Program-made: the position numbers and the translations under genes
From: an uncultured Oxalobacteraceae bacterium
GTDB lineage: Bacteria > Pseudomonadota > Gammaproteobacteria > Burkholderiales > Burkholderiaceae_D
Length of the DNA stretch: 52,566 bases
Direction of reading: 5' to 3'
Assembly: GCA_903914535.1 (NCBI GenBank)
Contig: CAIWPG010000027.1
Span: 1 to 52,566, forward strand
Notes under the pieces: generated by a model
What the model saw: the letters and a program-made list of their open reading frames with translations, nothing else
Told to the model about the DNA's origin: nothing
The model's database searches: none
Part shown: positions 26,751-37,240 of the stretch, piece by piece
How positions within the stretch are numbered: position 1 is the stretch's first letter
Layout of the letters: every line of letters starts with the position of its first letter

Positions 26751-28601
26751 ATGACCATCGTCGATCCTGTACCAACTCCACTACACCCTGTTATTGAACA
26801 GGTAACGCAGCGTATCCGTGAACGTAGTACTGTCTTGCGTAACAACTACCTGGCGCGCATAGAACAATTTCAGGGCCGGGGACCACGACGGGCACAACTC
26901 TCTTGCGCCAATCAGGCACATGCCAATGCTGCGGCCGAAACACGCGCTAAAATCTGGCTGAATCAGGCGCAAAAACCAAATATCGGCATTGTGACGGCTT
27001 ATAACGATATGTTGTCAGCCCATCAGCCGTACGCTGCTTACCCGGACCAGATTAAAGAAGCGGCATTACGCTGTAATGCCACGGCCCAGGTCGCCGGCGG
27101 CGTACCTGCCATGTGTGATGGTGTAACCCAGGGACGCCCCGGCATGGAGCTCTCTTTATTTTCCCGTGATGTCATTGCCCAAGCCACAGCAGTAGCACTC
27201 TCGCATGATGCCTTCGATGCCGCTATCTGTCTGGGTATTTGCGACAAAATTGTGCCCGGCCTGCTAATAGGCGCATTGGCTTTTGGCCATCTGCCAACCA
27301 TTTTTATTCCTGCCGGTCCGATGGGTTCCGGATTATCGAACAAAGATAAAGCGACCGTGCGTGAGCGTTTTGCGCAAGGAAAAGCCACCCAGCAAGAATT
27401 ACTGGAAGCCGAAAATGCTGCCTATCACGGTGCCGGCACCTGTACTTTTTACGGTACGGCAAACAGCAATCAGATGCTGCTGGAAGCAATGGGACTACAT
27501 TTACCGGGCGCATCCTTCGTTCACCCATCCTCACCGTTACGCCGGGCACTGACCGATGCCGCAGTAGAACAAGTAGTGCAACTCACTGAACAGGGCGGAC
27601 AATACACGCCTATCGGCCATGTGGTTAATGAAAAATCCATCGTCAATGCTATTATTGCCCTGCTGGCCACCGGCGGGTCAACCAATCACACTATCCACTG
27701 GATTGCCGTGGCACGCGCTGCCGGAATTTTAATCAACTGGCAGGATTTTGATGAGCTGTCAGCAGTCATTCCATTGCTGACACGGGTTTATCCAAACGGC
27801 ACAGCCGATGTCAATGACTTTGAAGATGCCGGGGGCCCGGTATTTGTACTGCGTGAACTGCTGGCAGCGGGATTAATGCACGGCGATGTACAAACCGTGT
27901 ATGGAAATCAGGGTTTACACGGCCATACAAAACAACCGGCACTGGAGCAAGACAAACTGGTCTGGCAGGATCTTCCGGCCCAGTCCACCAACCCTGCCGT
28001 CGTGCGCCCTGTCAGCGATCCGTTTGCTACGACCGGCGGATTGCGTCTGTTAAAAGGCAATTTGGGACGTGCCATTATTAAAGCCTCCGCCGTACCGGCA
28101 GATGCCTGGCTGATACGCGCTCCTGCCAAAGTTTTTATGTCGCAGGAATCGCTGGTTGCCGCATTTAAGGCAGGGGAATTAAATCAGGATTTTGTGGCTG
28201 TTGTAGTTTTTCAGGGACCTCAGGCTAATGGCATGCCAGAACTACATCACTTTACACCAGTGCTGGGAAGTTTAATGACTGCCGGATTTAAAGTCGCACT
28301 AGTCACAGACGGGCGCATGTCCGGCGCCTCCGGAAAAGTCCCGGCTGCTTTACATATCAGCCCGGAAGCAGCACAAGGCGGGCCGCTGGCACGGGTACGC
28401 GACGGCGACATCATTGAGCTTGATGTGTCCGGCGGGGTATTACGCGTCTTAGTACCGGATGCTGAATTTGCAGCGCGGACTCCGCGTGTATTACGCCCGG
28501 CGAATGAAGATGGAACGGCCGATTTTGGCCGTGAATTATTCGTCAATCAACGTCGTTTTGTCAGCGCACCGGAACACGGTGCTTCTACTCTTTTTGAATG
28601 A
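26751..28601 (+). CDS. edd: Phosphogluconate dehydratase
   Basis: A 616-residue IlvD/Edd-family iron-sulfur dehydratase forming 2-keto-3-deoxy-6-phosphogluconate. Visible blocks are [37 protein letters not shown] written in two parts ([21 protein letters not shown]), [23 protein letters not shown] and [16 protein letters not shown], including the cluster-binding cysteines. The frame is open from 26709, but the ATG at 26751 gives the standard family N-terminus. Its stop overlaps the eda start (ATGA). First gene of the Entner-Doudoroff pair, likely under HexR control. Confidence 0.96.
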   Translation: MTIVDPVPTPLHPVIEQVTQRIRERSTVLRNNYLARIEQFQGRGPRRAQLSCANQAHANAAAETRAKIWLNQAQKPNIGIVTAYNDMLSAHQPYAAYPDQIKEAALRCNATAQVAGGVPAMCDGVTQGRPGMELSLFSRDVIAQATAVALSHDAFDAAICLGICDKIVPGLLIGALAFGHLPTIFIPAGPMGSGLSNKDKATVRERFAQGKATQQELLEAENAAYHGAGTCTFYGTANSNQMLLEAMGLHLPGASFVHPSSPLRRALTDAAVEQVVQLTEQGGQYTPIGHVVNEKSIVNAIIALLATGGSTNHTIHWIAVARAAGILINWQDFDELSAVIPLLTRVYPNGTADVNDFEDAGGPVFVLRELLAAGLMHGDVQTVYGNQGLHGHTKQPALEQDKLVWQDLPAQSTNPAVVRPVSDPFATTGGLRLLKGNLGRAIIKASAVPADAWLIRAPAKVFMSQESLVAAFKAGELNQDFVAVVVFQGPQANGMPELHHFTPVLGSLMTAGFKVALVTDGRMSGASGKVPAALHISPEAAQGGPLARVRDGDIIELDVSGGVLRVLVPDAEFAARTPRVLRPANEDGTADFGRELFVNQRRFVSAPEHGASTLFE

Positions 28602-29284
28602 AAACCATGACTAGTCAATTAATACAACAAGCCAAATCAACTACTGCGCTCGACCTGATCATTCAGCAATTACAACAAGTACGTGTACTCCCGATCTTAG
28701 TCGCCGATGATGAACAACAAGCCATCACCTGCGTTGCTACTCTGGCCGAATACGGTCTGCGTGCGGTTGAGATTACCTTACGTACACCGAATGCCATGAA
28801 GGTATTAGCTGCCGTAGTCAAAGCCTGTCCTGATGTTTGCGTCGGTGCCGGTACTATTTTGACACCGCAACAATTGCAGACCGTACAAGATACCGGAGCA
28901 GCATTTGGTATCAGCCCGGGCATTACCCCTACACTGGCAAGGGCAGCGGCCGACTCCAGCCTGCCATATTTTCCGGGTGTTGGCGGTGCCAGCGACCTGA
29001 TGCTGGCAGTGGAACATGGTTTTAATGTCGTTAAATTATTCCCATCCGATCTGGTGGGCAGTACCAAAATGGCAAAAGCATTAGGCGGCCCGTTCCCGGA
29101 TGTGCGTTTTTGCCTGACCGGTGGCGTATCGCTGGAATCGACACCACAGCTACTATTGCAAAGTAATGTCTTGTGCGTAGGTGGCTCATGGATGTGTCCG
29201 GCCGGACTCATTGAAGCCGGCGACTGGAATGCGATAGGTCAGCTGGCGGCCGCTGCATTACGGGCAGGGCAAAAAAACAGTTAA
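28598..29284 (+). CDS. eda: 2-keto-3-deoxy-6-phosphogluconate aldolase
   Basis: A 228-residue class I aldolase splitting KDPG into pyruvate and glyceraldehyde-3-phosphate. The catalytic Glu58 lies in [13 protein letters not shown] and the Schiff-base Lys146 in [13 protein letters not shown]. The phosphate-site [11 protein letters not shown] and the late TGGVSLE are also present. Start ATG 28598 overlaps the edd stop by four bases. An alternative ATG follows three codons later, but the coupling favours the first. Confidence 0.96.
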   Translation: MKTMTSQLIQQAKSTTALDLIIQQLQQVRVLPILVADDEQQAITCVATLAEYGLRAVEITLRTPNAMKVLAAVVKACPDVCVGAGTILTPQQLQTVQDTGAAFGISPGITPTLARAAADSSLPYFPGVGGASDLMLAVEHGFNVVKLFPSDLVGSTKMAKALGGPFPDVRFCLTGGVSLESTPQLLLQSNVLCVGGSWMCPAGLIEAGDWNAIGQLAAAALRAGQKNS

Positions 29285-29327
29285 CGCGCTCACAAAATAA
29301 CGGAAAAGATCACCGCCGTTAATTACG

Positions 29328-29357
29328 CAAAGGCCTGCTGAGTTATTCAGGCCTTTG
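29328..29357 (+). terminator. Hairpin after eda
   Basis: CAAAGGCCTG (29328-29337) pairs perfectly with CAGGCCTTTG (29348-29357) across a 10-base loop. No T-run follows, so termination may be partial or Rho-dependent; it separates edd-eda from pgi. Confidence 0.5.
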
Positions 29358-29503
29358 TGCTGCCCTCGTTGCTCATGTATTGCCGACTGTATTACGGTTA
29401 TTTATTACTGCTTTATTGCAAATTTATTGCTACCACCTGATTGCTGTTTCCGTCACCGGTATTTTTTTGTTGTTAATCATCTTTAGATCACACCTTAATT
29501 ACT

Positions 29504-31132
29504 ATGGCTACTCCCGTCTCACATACCCCGCTCTGGTGCCTGCTTTCACAACGTGCGACCAACACGCCCGGACTGAAAGAACTTTTTCGTGCCGATTCAC
29601 AGCGTTTTTCGCATTTTTCAGCTTCGGCCTGCGGCATATTGCTGGACTATTCGAAGCAACGTATCGACACCACGGCCAAACTCAACCTGCTGGCTCTGGC
29701 ACGCCAGCAAAAAGTGGAAGCACGTCGTGATGCCATGTTTGCCGGGGAGGCCATTAACCACACAGAAAACCGGGCGGTATTACATACCGTATTACGACTG
29801 CCTAAAGGTGAAGCGTTCCACCATCAGGGTGAAAACATCGCCAGTAGCGTGCACCAGGTGCTGGAGCAAATACGCGCATTCAGTGAAGCTGTACGTGAAG
29901 GCCACTGGCTGGGCTTCACCGGCAAACCAATCCGCACCATCGTCAACATCGGCATAGGCGGTTCTGACCTCGGTCCGCAAATGGCGTGTATTGCGCTGTC
30001 CCCATGGTCACAAAAAAACCTGTTTTTGCACTTTGTCTCTAATGTGGACGGCAGACATTTAACCGATGCATTAAAAAATGCCGATCCGGAAACTACCTTA
30101 TTTGTCGTCGCATCCAAAACCTTCGGCACCATGGAAACGCTGACTAATGCCAAAACTGCACGTGACTGGATGTTAAGCCACAACTGCCCGGGCGAACAAA
30201 TACGCCAGCATTTTGTCGCTGTCAGCACTAACGTGGAAGCCGCAAGCAATTTTGGTATTGCCCCGGAAAACGTATTCCCGTTCTGGAACTGGGCCGGTGG
30301 CCGTTATTCGGTCTGGAGTGCAATCGGCCTCTCGATTGCACTTTACGTAGGGGCAGATCATTTCGAAGAAATGCTGGCAGGTGCACATGAAATGGATCTG
30401 CATTTTTCTCAGGCTCCGTTAGAGAATAACTTACCCGTGCTTATGGCTCTGCTTGGAATCTGGAATATTAACTTTCTTGGTCTGCAGGCATTATCAATTG
30501 CCCCCTACCACCAGCGCCTGGCGCGGTTACCGGCTTACTTACAACAATTAGAAATGGAAAGTAACGGCAAATCGGTTACCCGGGACGGTACACGAGTCGA
30601 TTACGCTACTTCCCCCATTCTGTTTGGCGAAGCAGGCACCAATGGCCAGCATGCTTATTTTCAGTTACTGCATCAGGGTGCCACCATCATCCCCACCGAC
30701 TTCATTGTAGTCGCAGAAGACGATGCAGGCCTGCCAGGACATAACCAGGCCTTACTGGCAAACTGCTTTGCACAATCCAAAGCCATGGCACTGGGTAAAG
30801 ATATCGACCAGGTACGAGCTGAATTACCGGGTGTATCCGAATCCTTATTACCGCACCGGGTATTTGAAGGCAATCGCCCAAGCTCAACCCTGCTGCTAGA
30901 CGTACTGACGCCAAAAACGCTGGGAGCATTAATTGCACTTTACGAACACAAAGTATTTGTACAATCCGTGGTCTGGGATATCAACGCCTTCGATCAGTGG
31001 GGAGTCGAACTGGGTAAATCACTGGCTCAGCAACTGATCAGCCTGAATCCGGATGCAGTCAAGGAAGATTACGATAGCTCGACACGTGGCCTGTTAATGG
31101 CACTTAAACGCGGAAAACAGAACCAAATCTAA
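29504..31132 (+). CDS. pgi: Glucose-6-phosphate isomerase
   Basis: A 542-residue phosphoglucose isomerase interconverting glucose-6-phosphate and fructose-6-phosphate. Signature blocks are VNIGIGGSDLGPQM, VASKTFGTMETLTNA, GGRYSVWSAIGLS and the C-terminal VQSVVWDINAFDQWGVELGK. In an Entner-Doudoroff organism it recycles fructose-6-phosphate into the zwf branch. The ATG at 29504 has only a poor ribosome binding site. It is 219 bases after eda and beyond a hairpin, so it may have its own promoter. Confidence 0.96.
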   Translation: MATPVSHTPLWCLLSQRATNTPGLKELFRADSQRFSHFSASACGILLDYSKQRIDTTAKLNLLALARQQKVEARRDAMFAGEAINHTENRAVLHTVLRLPKGEAFHHQGENIASSVHQVLEQIRAFSEAVREGHWLGFTGKPIRTIVNIGIGGSDLGPQMACIALSPWSQKNLFLHFVSNVDGRHLTDALKNADPETTLFVVASKTFGTMETLTNAKTARDWMLSHNCPGEQIRQHFVAVSTNVEAASNFGIAPENVFPFWNWAGGRYSVWSAIGLSIALYVGADHFEEMLAGAHEMDLHFSQAPLENNLPVLMALLGIWNINFLGLQALSIAPYHQRLARLPAYLQQLEMESNGKSVTRDGTRVDYATSPILFGEAGTNGQHAYFQLLHQGATIIPTDFIVVAEDDAGLPGHNQALLANCFAQSKAMALGKDIDQVRAELPGVSESLLPHRVFEGNRPSSTLLLDVLTPKTLGALIALYEHKVFVQSVVWDINAFDQWGVELGKSLAQQLISLNPDAVKEDYDSSTRGLLMALKRGKQNQI

Positions 31133-31474
31133 ATTAATTGAAGATTAGTTGAAAATTAATTAAAAATAATTATTAATTTAATATTTTTTATATTCTGCTC
31201 TCATAAACAGACTATAAAATTTTAATGGAGTTAAACTATATATTAATCGGAATTAATCAAAAATAAGCACAAAAGCCAATAAATACATACCAATAACAAA
31301 ATAAAAGTAAGTTAATTAAAATTGACTTAACTTAAGTTTAAGTTTTTTTCAAGCTTTTGATTGTATTGTTCCACAAAACAACAATTGATGCAGTGCACAA
31401 TGACATTTGTTCTTATTTGACGCACTATCAGCCTTACAAAAAATCCATTGCCTGAAGGTGAGGAGACAAAAGAA
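31133..31474. other. AT-rich spacer downstream of pgi; possible small-transcript region
   Basis: About 340 bases with very high AT content and no open frame worth calling. An AT-only imperfect stem around CTTAACTTAAGTTTAAG followed by seven T (31325-31349) may be a weak pgi terminator. The part from about 31350 to 31474 lies upstream of a strong plus-strand terminator and is considered as a small-RNA candidate under findings. Confidence 0.4.
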
Positions 31475-31506
31475 GCCCGTAGTCGTGATCGACTGCGGGT
31501 TTTTTA
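31475..31506 (+). terminator. Orphan Rho-independent terminator
   Basis: GCCCGTAGTCG (31475-31485) pairs with CGACTGCGGGT (31490-31500) across TGAT with two G-U pairs, then TTTTTT. The wobble pairs exist only in plus-strand RNA; on the minus strand they become mismatches. No plus-strand gene ends nearer than pgi, 342 bases upstream. Confidence 0.8.
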
Positions 31507-31554
31507 TTGGCTGGAAACAGATTAACGAAAATAAATAACAAGATCATATATATC

Positions 31555-32835
31555 CTAACAAGCCTTATTTTTATTCAGCACATCCACAAATACTGCTGCC
31601 AATAACACCAGACCTTTAATCACTTGCTGATAATCAATCCCTATCCCCATGATGGACATGCCGTTATTCATGACCCCCATAATAAACGCACCGGTCACCG
31701 CCCCCATCACTTTACCGACACCACCGGAAGCAGATGCTCCGCCAATAAAGCAGGCCGCAATCACATCCAGCTCAAAACCACCGCCTGCCTTGGGCGTAGC
31801 CGTATTAAGCCGGGCAGCAAAGATCAGACCAGCCACTGCGGCCAGCATACCCATATTAACAAAGGTATAAAAACTGACGCGGGCAGTCTTAATCCCCGAC
31901 AAACGGGCCGCTTTTTCATTCCCGCCAACAGCGTACACACGACGACCAAGCACGGTACGATTAGTCACAAAAGCGTAAGTCACAATAAGTACTGACATAA
32001 CCACCAGCACATTAGGTATGCCTTTGTACGATGCCAGCAAAACGCTGAAATAAACGACCAAAGCCACAAACACCGTATTTTTAACAATAAAAAAATACCA
32101 TGATTCAGTGATCATGCCATGCAGGGACAAACGCATGCGCTGCCGCAATTTAATTCCCGTCACCATCATAGCAAGCACTACGCCAATCAATAACGACATC
32201 CAGCGAAAATCAGTGTAAACAGAGACAAAAGGATCGGGTAAAAATCCGGCACTAAGCAATTGAAATCCATCGGGAAACGGACCAACTGACTGACCATCCA
32301 GCAGCGCCAGAGTCAGTCCTTTAAACACCAGCATGCCTGCCAGCGTCACGATAAAAGAAGGAATATTAAAAAAAGCGATGAAATAACCATGCATACCACC
32401 AATAACGGCACCTGCAAGCAAGCAAATAATACTGGCCACAATAAAATCAACCTGGAAATGAATCACTAATACAGCTGCCAGCGCACCGATGAAACCAACC
32501 ACCGAACCAACCGATAAATCAATATGGCCGGTAATAATAACCAGCAACATGCCCAATGCCATAATCACGATATAACTATTTTGCAAAATCAGGTTCGTGA
32601 TATTCAGCGGCTGCATCAGTGTACCTTCCGTCATCACCTGAAAAAAACACATGATCAGCACTAACGACAATATCATCCCGTAATCACGCAGGACATTTCT
32701 AAAAAATTCATTGTATTTTCTTATGATGACTTTTCCGGTATGAAGCAACATCGCCACACCGGATAAGGATGCAATGACGGCCAGATCCCGATGACCGTAC
32801 TCAGCCTCCCCGCTTCTGTCCAGTTTTTTATTCAT
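31555..32835 (-). CDS. gguB: Monosaccharide ABC transporter permease (GguB/MmsB-like)
   Basis: A 426-residue inner-membrane permease of the ribose/xylose class. The conserved block [21 protein letters not shown] and the later [20 protein letters not shown] are typical. About nine to ten hydrophobic segments are seen. The N-terminus (about 50 residues before the first main helix) is longer than I expect for many family members, but the ATG at 32835 follows AGGAGACAGCT and overlaps the gguA stop as ATGA, so the long form is real. It forms the channel of the importer with GguA and ChvE. Confidence 0.92.
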   Translation of the reverse strand: MNKKLDRSGEAEYGHRDLAVIASLSGVAMLLHTGKVIIRKYNEFFRNVLRDYGMILSLVLIMCFFQVMTEGTLMQPLNITNLILQNSYIVIMALGMLLVIITGHIDLSVGSVVGFIGALAAVLVIHFQVDFIVASIICLLAGAVIGGMHGYFIAFFNIPSFIVTLAGMLVFKGLTLALLDGQSVGPFPDGFQLLSAGFLPDPFVSVYTDFRWMSLLIGVVLAMMVTGIKLRQRMRLSLHGMITESWYFFIVKNTVFVALVVYFSVLLASYKGIPNVLVVMSVLIVTYAFVTNRTVLGRRVYAVGGNEKAARLSGIKTARVSFYTFVNMGMLAAVAGLIFAARLNTATPKAGGGFELDVIAACFIGGASASGGVGKVMGAVTGAFIMGVMNNGMSIMGIGIDYQQVIKGLVLLAAVFVDVLNKNKAC

Positions 32836-34376
32836 AGCTGTCTCCTTGATGTTTCTCCGTGCGTAACAATGGCCCGCATAATTTTTTCTTGCGAGGCTTC
32901 TGTTCTGTCAAACTCTGCAGCAAGGCAACCTTCATTCATCACATAGATACGATCACACATACCCAGCAACTCCGGCATTTCCGATGAAATCATAATGATG
33001 GATTTTCCCCGATTTGCCAGTTCACTGATAATGTTATAAATTTCATACTTGGCGGCCACATCTATGCCACGCCCCGGCTCATCCAGAATCAATACATCCG
33101 GTTCAGCAAACAGCCATTTAGCCAGCACCACTTTTTGCTGATTTCCACCGGATAAATTCACTACCTTTTGTCCGACTCCCAAGCAACGGATACTAAGTTT
33201 TTTACGGTATTCACAGGCGGCCTGGAATTCGCGTGCCTGATCAATGACTAATTTTCCGGAAATACCAGCTAAATTAGCCAGGCTGATATTTTTTTGAATA
33301 TCTTCCTCCAATAACAAACCTAAATTTTTACGGTCTTCCGTTGCATAAGCGATGCCATGCGCAATGGCTTTTTCTATACTGCCAGTATCAATTTCCCGGC
33401 CGTTTTTTAATACCCTGCCACGTATATTCCGGCCATATGCATGCCCGAAAATACTCATTGCCAGCTCGGTTCTTCCGGAACCCATCAAACCGGAAATACC
33501 AATAATTTCCCCCCTCCTGACATAAAAATTCACATCACTGATCACTTCACGACCGGGATGTTCCGGATGACACACCCGCCATTTCTGCACTTCAAAAAAC
33601 GTATCGCCAATATGCGGCGTCCTGCGCGGATAACGGTCAGCCATCTCACGTCCGACCATACTCTCTATAATGCGATTCTCACCCATTACTCCCGTACTGC
33701 AGTCAACATTGTCCACGGTGACACCATCCCGCAACACGGTAACAGCGTCGGCCACCCGGGATATTTCATTTAATTTATGGGAGATTAAAATGGAGGTAAT
33801 TCCCTGCTGCCTGAACTCCGACAGCAATGCCAGCAAAGTATCACTGTCAGTTTCATTTAAGCTGGCGGTAGGCTCGTCCAGAATCAATAACTTAACGTCC
33901 TTACATAAGGCCTTGGCAATTTCAATCAATTGCTGCTTACCCACACCCAGTTTGGTCACCAAAGTTTCCGGCGCGGCATTCAAGCCGATTTTTTTTAATA
34001 ATTCACACGTCTTTATGTGTACAGCTTCCCAATCAATAATGCCCCACCTGGCCGGCTCATTACCAAGAAAAATATTTTCCGCAACAGATAGTAAAGGTAC
34101 CAGGGCCAATTCCTGGTGAATGATGATAATGCCGGCTCTTTCACTGTCACGGATACCGGAAAATGCACGGACGACACCCTGAAATTCAATCTCGCCCTGA
34201 TAAGAACCATGCGGATAAACTCCGCTAAGCACGTTCATTAACGTTGATTTTCCTGCGCCATTCTCACCGACAATCGCGTGAATTTCGCCTTTGCGCACAC
34301 GCAAGTTAACGCCATCGAGCGCTGTCACGCCCGGAAACGTCTTCCTGATTCCACGCATTTCCAGGATAAGATTCAT
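32832..34376 (-). CDS. gguA: Monosaccharide ABC transporter ATPase (GguA/MmsA-like)
   Basis: A 514-residue ATPase with two fused nucleotide-binding domains, as usual for sugar importers of this class. The first has Walker [15 protein letters not shown], signature [15 protein letters not shown] and Walker [12 protein letters not shown]. The second has the degenerate Walker [12 protein letters not shown], signature [15 protein letters not shown] and [12 protein letters not shown]. It energises uptake through GguB. It starts 106 bases after chvE and overlaps gguB. Confidence 0.95.
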   Translation of the reverse strand: MNLILEMRGIRKTFPGVTALDGVNLRVRKGEIHAIVGENGAGKSTLMNVLSGVYPHGSYQGEIEFQGVVRAFSGIRDSERAGIIIIHQELALVPLLSVAENIFLGNEPARWGIIDWEAVHIKTCELLKKIGLNAAPETLVTKLGVGKQQLIEIAKALCKDVKLLILDEPTASLNETDSDTLLALLSEFRQQGITSILISHKLNEISRVADAVTVLRDGVTVDNVDCSTGVMGENRIIESMVGREMADRYPRRTPHIGDTFFEVQKWRVCHPEHPGREVISDVNFYVRRGEIIGISGLMGSGRTELAMSIFGHAYGRNIRGRVLKNGREIDTGSIEKAIAHGIAYATEDRKNLGLLLEEDIQKNISLANLAGISGKLVIDQAREFQAACEYRKKLSIRCLGVGQKVVNLSGGNQQKVVLAKWLFAEPDVLILDEPGRGIDVAAKYEIYNIISELANRGKSIIMISSEMPELLGMCDRIYVMNEGCLAAEFDRTEASQEKIMRAIVTHGETSRRQL

Positions 34377-34482
34377 TTTACAAACTCTTTTTTACCCCTG
34401 CACCAGAAGTCACGTAATGGCCAACGGATGGTTGCCGGCAAATTAGACCCATGCCACGTTACAACCCGATTAAGCCCGACAT

Positions 34483-35550
34483 TTATCTCACCTGAGATTC
34501 AGTGTAATAACCACTTTGAGTAATCAACACCTCTTTCCAATTCGCAATATCAACAATTGCCGGTTTCAGCAAATACGCCGGTACCGTTTTCACACCATTG
34601 TTATAACTCGTCGTGTCATTGACCGCCGGTACTTTGCCATTCAACAGTGCATCAACCATACTCACCGCCACTTTGGCCAGTTCACGGGTATCTTTAAATA
34701 CCGTAGAGCGCTGTTCTCCGCGCAGAATCGATTTCACGGAAGGAATTTCTGCATCCTGCCCGGTAACCACTGGCATCGGTAACCCGGGTGCACCATAACC
34801 TACCCCCTTAAGAGAAGATAAAATACCGATACTCAGACTATCATTCGGCGACAACACCGCATCAATACGCTCTTTGGTGTAATACGCACTTAATAAATTA
34901 TCCATACGTGCCTGTGCTACTGAACCATCCCAACGCAAAGTCGCCACCTTTGCCATACCAGTCTGCTTACTGCGTACCGTCAATCTTCCTGCATCAATAT
35001 ATGGCTGCAAAACAGACATGGCGCCGTTATAGTAAAAGTGCGCATTATTGTCATCAGCAGACCCGCCGAACAATTCGATATTGAATGGTCCGTGACCACT
35101 GCGTAAACCCAATGTTTTTTCAATATAAGAAGCTTGCAATACACCGACCTGGTAATTATCAAAAGTAGCGTAATAATCCACATTACGGCTGCCCCGGATC
35201 AGGCGATCATACGCAATGACTTTAATGCCCTTATCAACCGCTTTTTGCAAAACATTAGACAATGTATTGCAATCAATCGCAGCAACAACCAGCACCCTGA
35301 CACCTTTAGTAATCATATTTTCGATTTGTGCTAACTGATTAGGAATATCATCGTCAGCAAATTGCAAATCAGTTTTATAGCCTTTTTCCCGAAACTCCTT
35401 CTCCATATTTTTTCCGTCAAAAATCCAGCGCGATGACGATTTTGTCGGCATAGAAATACCAATCGGCCATTTTTCCTGTGCACTAACGGCAGATGAAATG
35501 CAGGCACCCGCCAGAACCAAACCAGCAACAAGATATTTTCCAAAATTCAT
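34483..35550 (-). CDS. chvE: ChvE-like periplasmic sugar-binding protein
   Basis: A 355-residue periplasmic binding protein with a signal peptide (about 1-24, ending VSA). The sequence matches Agrobacterium ChvE along its length: [74 protein letters not shown] and [19 protein letters not shown]. ChvE binds aldoses such as glucose, galactose, arabinose and xylose, feeds the GguAB importer and, in Agrobacterium, also a sensor kinase. The ATG at 35550 follows GGGAGG; the longer frame is not used. It is first of a three-gene operon and lies close to the Entner-Doudoroff genes. Confidence 0.94.
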   Translation of the reverse strand: MNFGKYLVAGLVLAGACISSAVSAQEKWPIGISMPTKSSSRWIFDGKNMEKEFREKGYKTDLQFADDDIPNQLAQIENMITKGVRVLVVAAIDCNTLSNVLQKAVDKGIKVIAYDRLIRGSRNVDYYATFDNYQVGVLQASYIEKTLGLRSGHGPFNIELFGGSADDNNAHFYYNGAMSVLQPYIDAGRLTVRSKQTGMAKVATLRWDGSVAQARMDNLLSAYYTKERIDAVLSPNDSLSIGILSSLKGVGYGAPGLPMPVVTGQDAEIPSVKSILRGEQRSTVFKDTRELAKVAVSMVDALLNGKVPAVNDTTSYNNGVKTVPAYLLKPAIVDIANWKEVLITQSGYYTESQVR

Positions 35551-35830
35551 TTTCCATCCTCCCAGGTTATTATGGATACGGGCACAATAAGCCACGTTCA
35601 TTTTCATGAATAATCACTCATCAACAAGCCACTTCCGGCAATATTCAGATGAATACCCGCCACATGTTAAATTAACATCAAGAAACATGCTTCCATGCCT
35701 GAGACATAAAAAATTACTCTTCGTTCCACTCTGGGAATTGATATATGGGATAAAAATGAAATTACGTAGCAGAATCAGAAATTCCGGAACATGACAAATA
35801 AGGTGTGACCAGTTCCGGTCTGGACAGGCA

Positions 35831-35860
35831 TAAAAAAATGAGCGGCTATATAAGCCACTC
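35831..35860 (-). terminator. Rho-independent terminator of the MarR-MFS unit
   Basis: On the minus strand GAGTGGCT pairs with AGCCGCTC (one G-U) over a 5-base loop and is followed by ATTTTTTTA. It lies 60 bases beyond the MFS stop codon. Confidence 0.8.
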
Positions 35861-35890
35861 ACAATCGGTACAGTTGAACAGAAGAATCCT

Positions 35891-35918
35891 TTTAATTGAC
35901 TCTGACCCTATTAAATAA
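35891..35918 (-). repeat. Dispersed GGGTCAGAGTC repeat, copy A
   Basis: Read on the minus strand, this 28-base segment is identical, apart from a single-base indel, to the plus-strand segment at 51414-51442. It lies between the terminator and the stop of the MFS gene. Function unknown; it resembles extragenic repetitive sequence. Confidence 0.75.
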
Positions 35919-35922
35919 AAAA

Positions 35923-37230
35923 TCAGGCTGGAATAACACTATGTATTTCTTCTGTCCGGTGTCCGTGTATGCGCAGCACCATGATGGCGGCGATGATGCA
36001 GGCACAGCCCATCAGGACGGAAGATGCCGTGTAGCTGCCCAGGCTGTTACGCAGATAACCGGCCAGCATGGTGGCGCCGGCGGCGCCCAACTGGTGCCCT
36101 GCTACAATCCAGCCAAATACAATGGGCGCTGCCAGGCGGCCGAATACATCGTTAGCCAGACGCACTGTAGGCGGCACTGTGGCGATCCAGTCTAATCCGT
36201 AGATAATGGCGAAAATCGGTAAACCGAAATAACTCAGGCCAAAAGCGTGCGGTAAAAAAATCAGGGCTATGCCACGCAGTCCGTAATAGAAAAAGAGCAA
36301 TACACGCGGATTATAGCGATCGGACAACCAGCCGGACAAAGTTGTACCGACCAGATCCAGCACCCCCATACTCGCTAATATACTGGCACCTCCGACTGCT
36401 AAAATGCCGTAGTCGCTGCACATGGCAATAAAATGTGAGCCGATATAACCATTGGTGCTCATACCACAGACGAAAAAACTGAAAAATAACAACCAGAAGT
36501 CGCGGACTCTGACCGCTTTACGCAAAGTATCAAATGCAATTGCTAAGGGATTACGGGGACTGACCAGCAATTCCGGTGCGACATCCCCTGTCATGCCATA
36601 ACGTGTCAAACCGATGTCTTGCGGACGTTCCGGCAAAAATAGTACGACCAGAGGAATAGCAACGGCAGCGACACAAGAGACCATCAGTGCCACGGCACGC
36701 CAGCCTGCGTGATCCACCATGTAGGCCATCAGCGGTAAAAAAACCATTTGTCCGGTCGCCGCACTGGCAGTTAATAAGCCCATAGCCAGACCACGCCGGG
36801 TTTCAAACCAGCGGCCGACAATGGTCGCTGCCAGCGTGTTGGCAGCCACACCACTGCCTGCGCCAACCACAATGCCCCACGCCAGCACCATATGCCAGGG
36901 CATAGTCATCAGAGTACTAAGTAAAGTGCCGGCGGAAAGCAGCACCAGTGCGCCCAGCACCATAGGACGTATGCCATAACGTTGCATGGCCGCCGCCGAG
37001 AAAGGCCCGATCAGGCCATATAGCGCGATGTTAACTGAAATAACAAAAGAGATCGTAGTACGACTCCAGCCAAATTCGTGCTCCAGCGGCAATATCATGA
37101 CCGAAGGTGTCGCACGTATTCCTGCTGCAGAGAGCAAAACCAGAAAGATGATTCCGACCACGATCCACACATAATTAAACCGGATACGCGTCATGATGGA
37201 CTGACTTATTTTATTAGTGATGGTATTCAT
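35923..37230 (-). CDS. MFS transporter
   Basis: A 435-residue major facilitator with twelve predicted helices. The N-terminal half has EFGWSRTTISFVISVNIALY and the motif-A-like loop QRYGIRPMVLGA; the second half has GWLSDRYNPRVLLFFYYG. The subgroup recalls MCT/OFA-like carriers of small acids. Substrate is not evident; its MarR regulator 10 bases upstream and the divergent amino-sugar genes suggest an amino-sugar-linked or unrelated small-molecule substrate. ATG 37230 has a weak ribosome binding site, and ATG at codon 13 is an alternative. Confidence 0.88.
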   Translation of the reverse strand: MNTITNKISQSIMTRIRFNYVWIVVGIIFLVLLSAAGIRATPSVMILPLEHEFGWSRTTISFVISVNIALYGLIGPFSAAAMQRYGIRPMVLGALVLLSAGTLLSTLMTMPWHMVLAWGIVVGAGSGVAANTLAATIVGRWFETRRGLAMGLLTASAATGQMVFLPLMAYMVDHAGWRAVALMVSCVAAVAIPLVVLFLPERPQDIGLTRYGMTGDVAPELLVSPRNPLAIAFDTLRKAVRVRDFWLLFFSFFVCGMSTNGYIGSHFIAMCSDYGILAVGGASILASMGVLDLVGTTLSGWLSDRYNPRVLLFFYYGLRGIALIFLPHAFGLSYFGLPIFAIIYGLDWIATVPPTVRLANDVFGRLAAPIVFGWIVAGHQLGAAGATMLAGYLRNSLGSYTASSVLMGCACIIAAIMVLRIHGHRTEEIHSVIPA

Positions 37231-37240
37231 AGTGTTCCGA

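Larger units (their letters stand above)
35551..35922. promoter_or_regulatory. Promoter region of chvE and 3' region of the MFS gene
   Basis: About 370 bases without a gene. The chvE promoter must lie in the left part. The right part carries a minus-strand terminator (35831-35860) and one copy of a dispersed repeat (35891-35918), both listed separately. Confidence 0.5.

Noticed and set aside
28663-29211. Minus-strand frame of 182 codons opposite eda
   Set aside because: Overlaps the whole of eda, has shadow-like Cys/Pro/Ser composition and no ribosome binding site.
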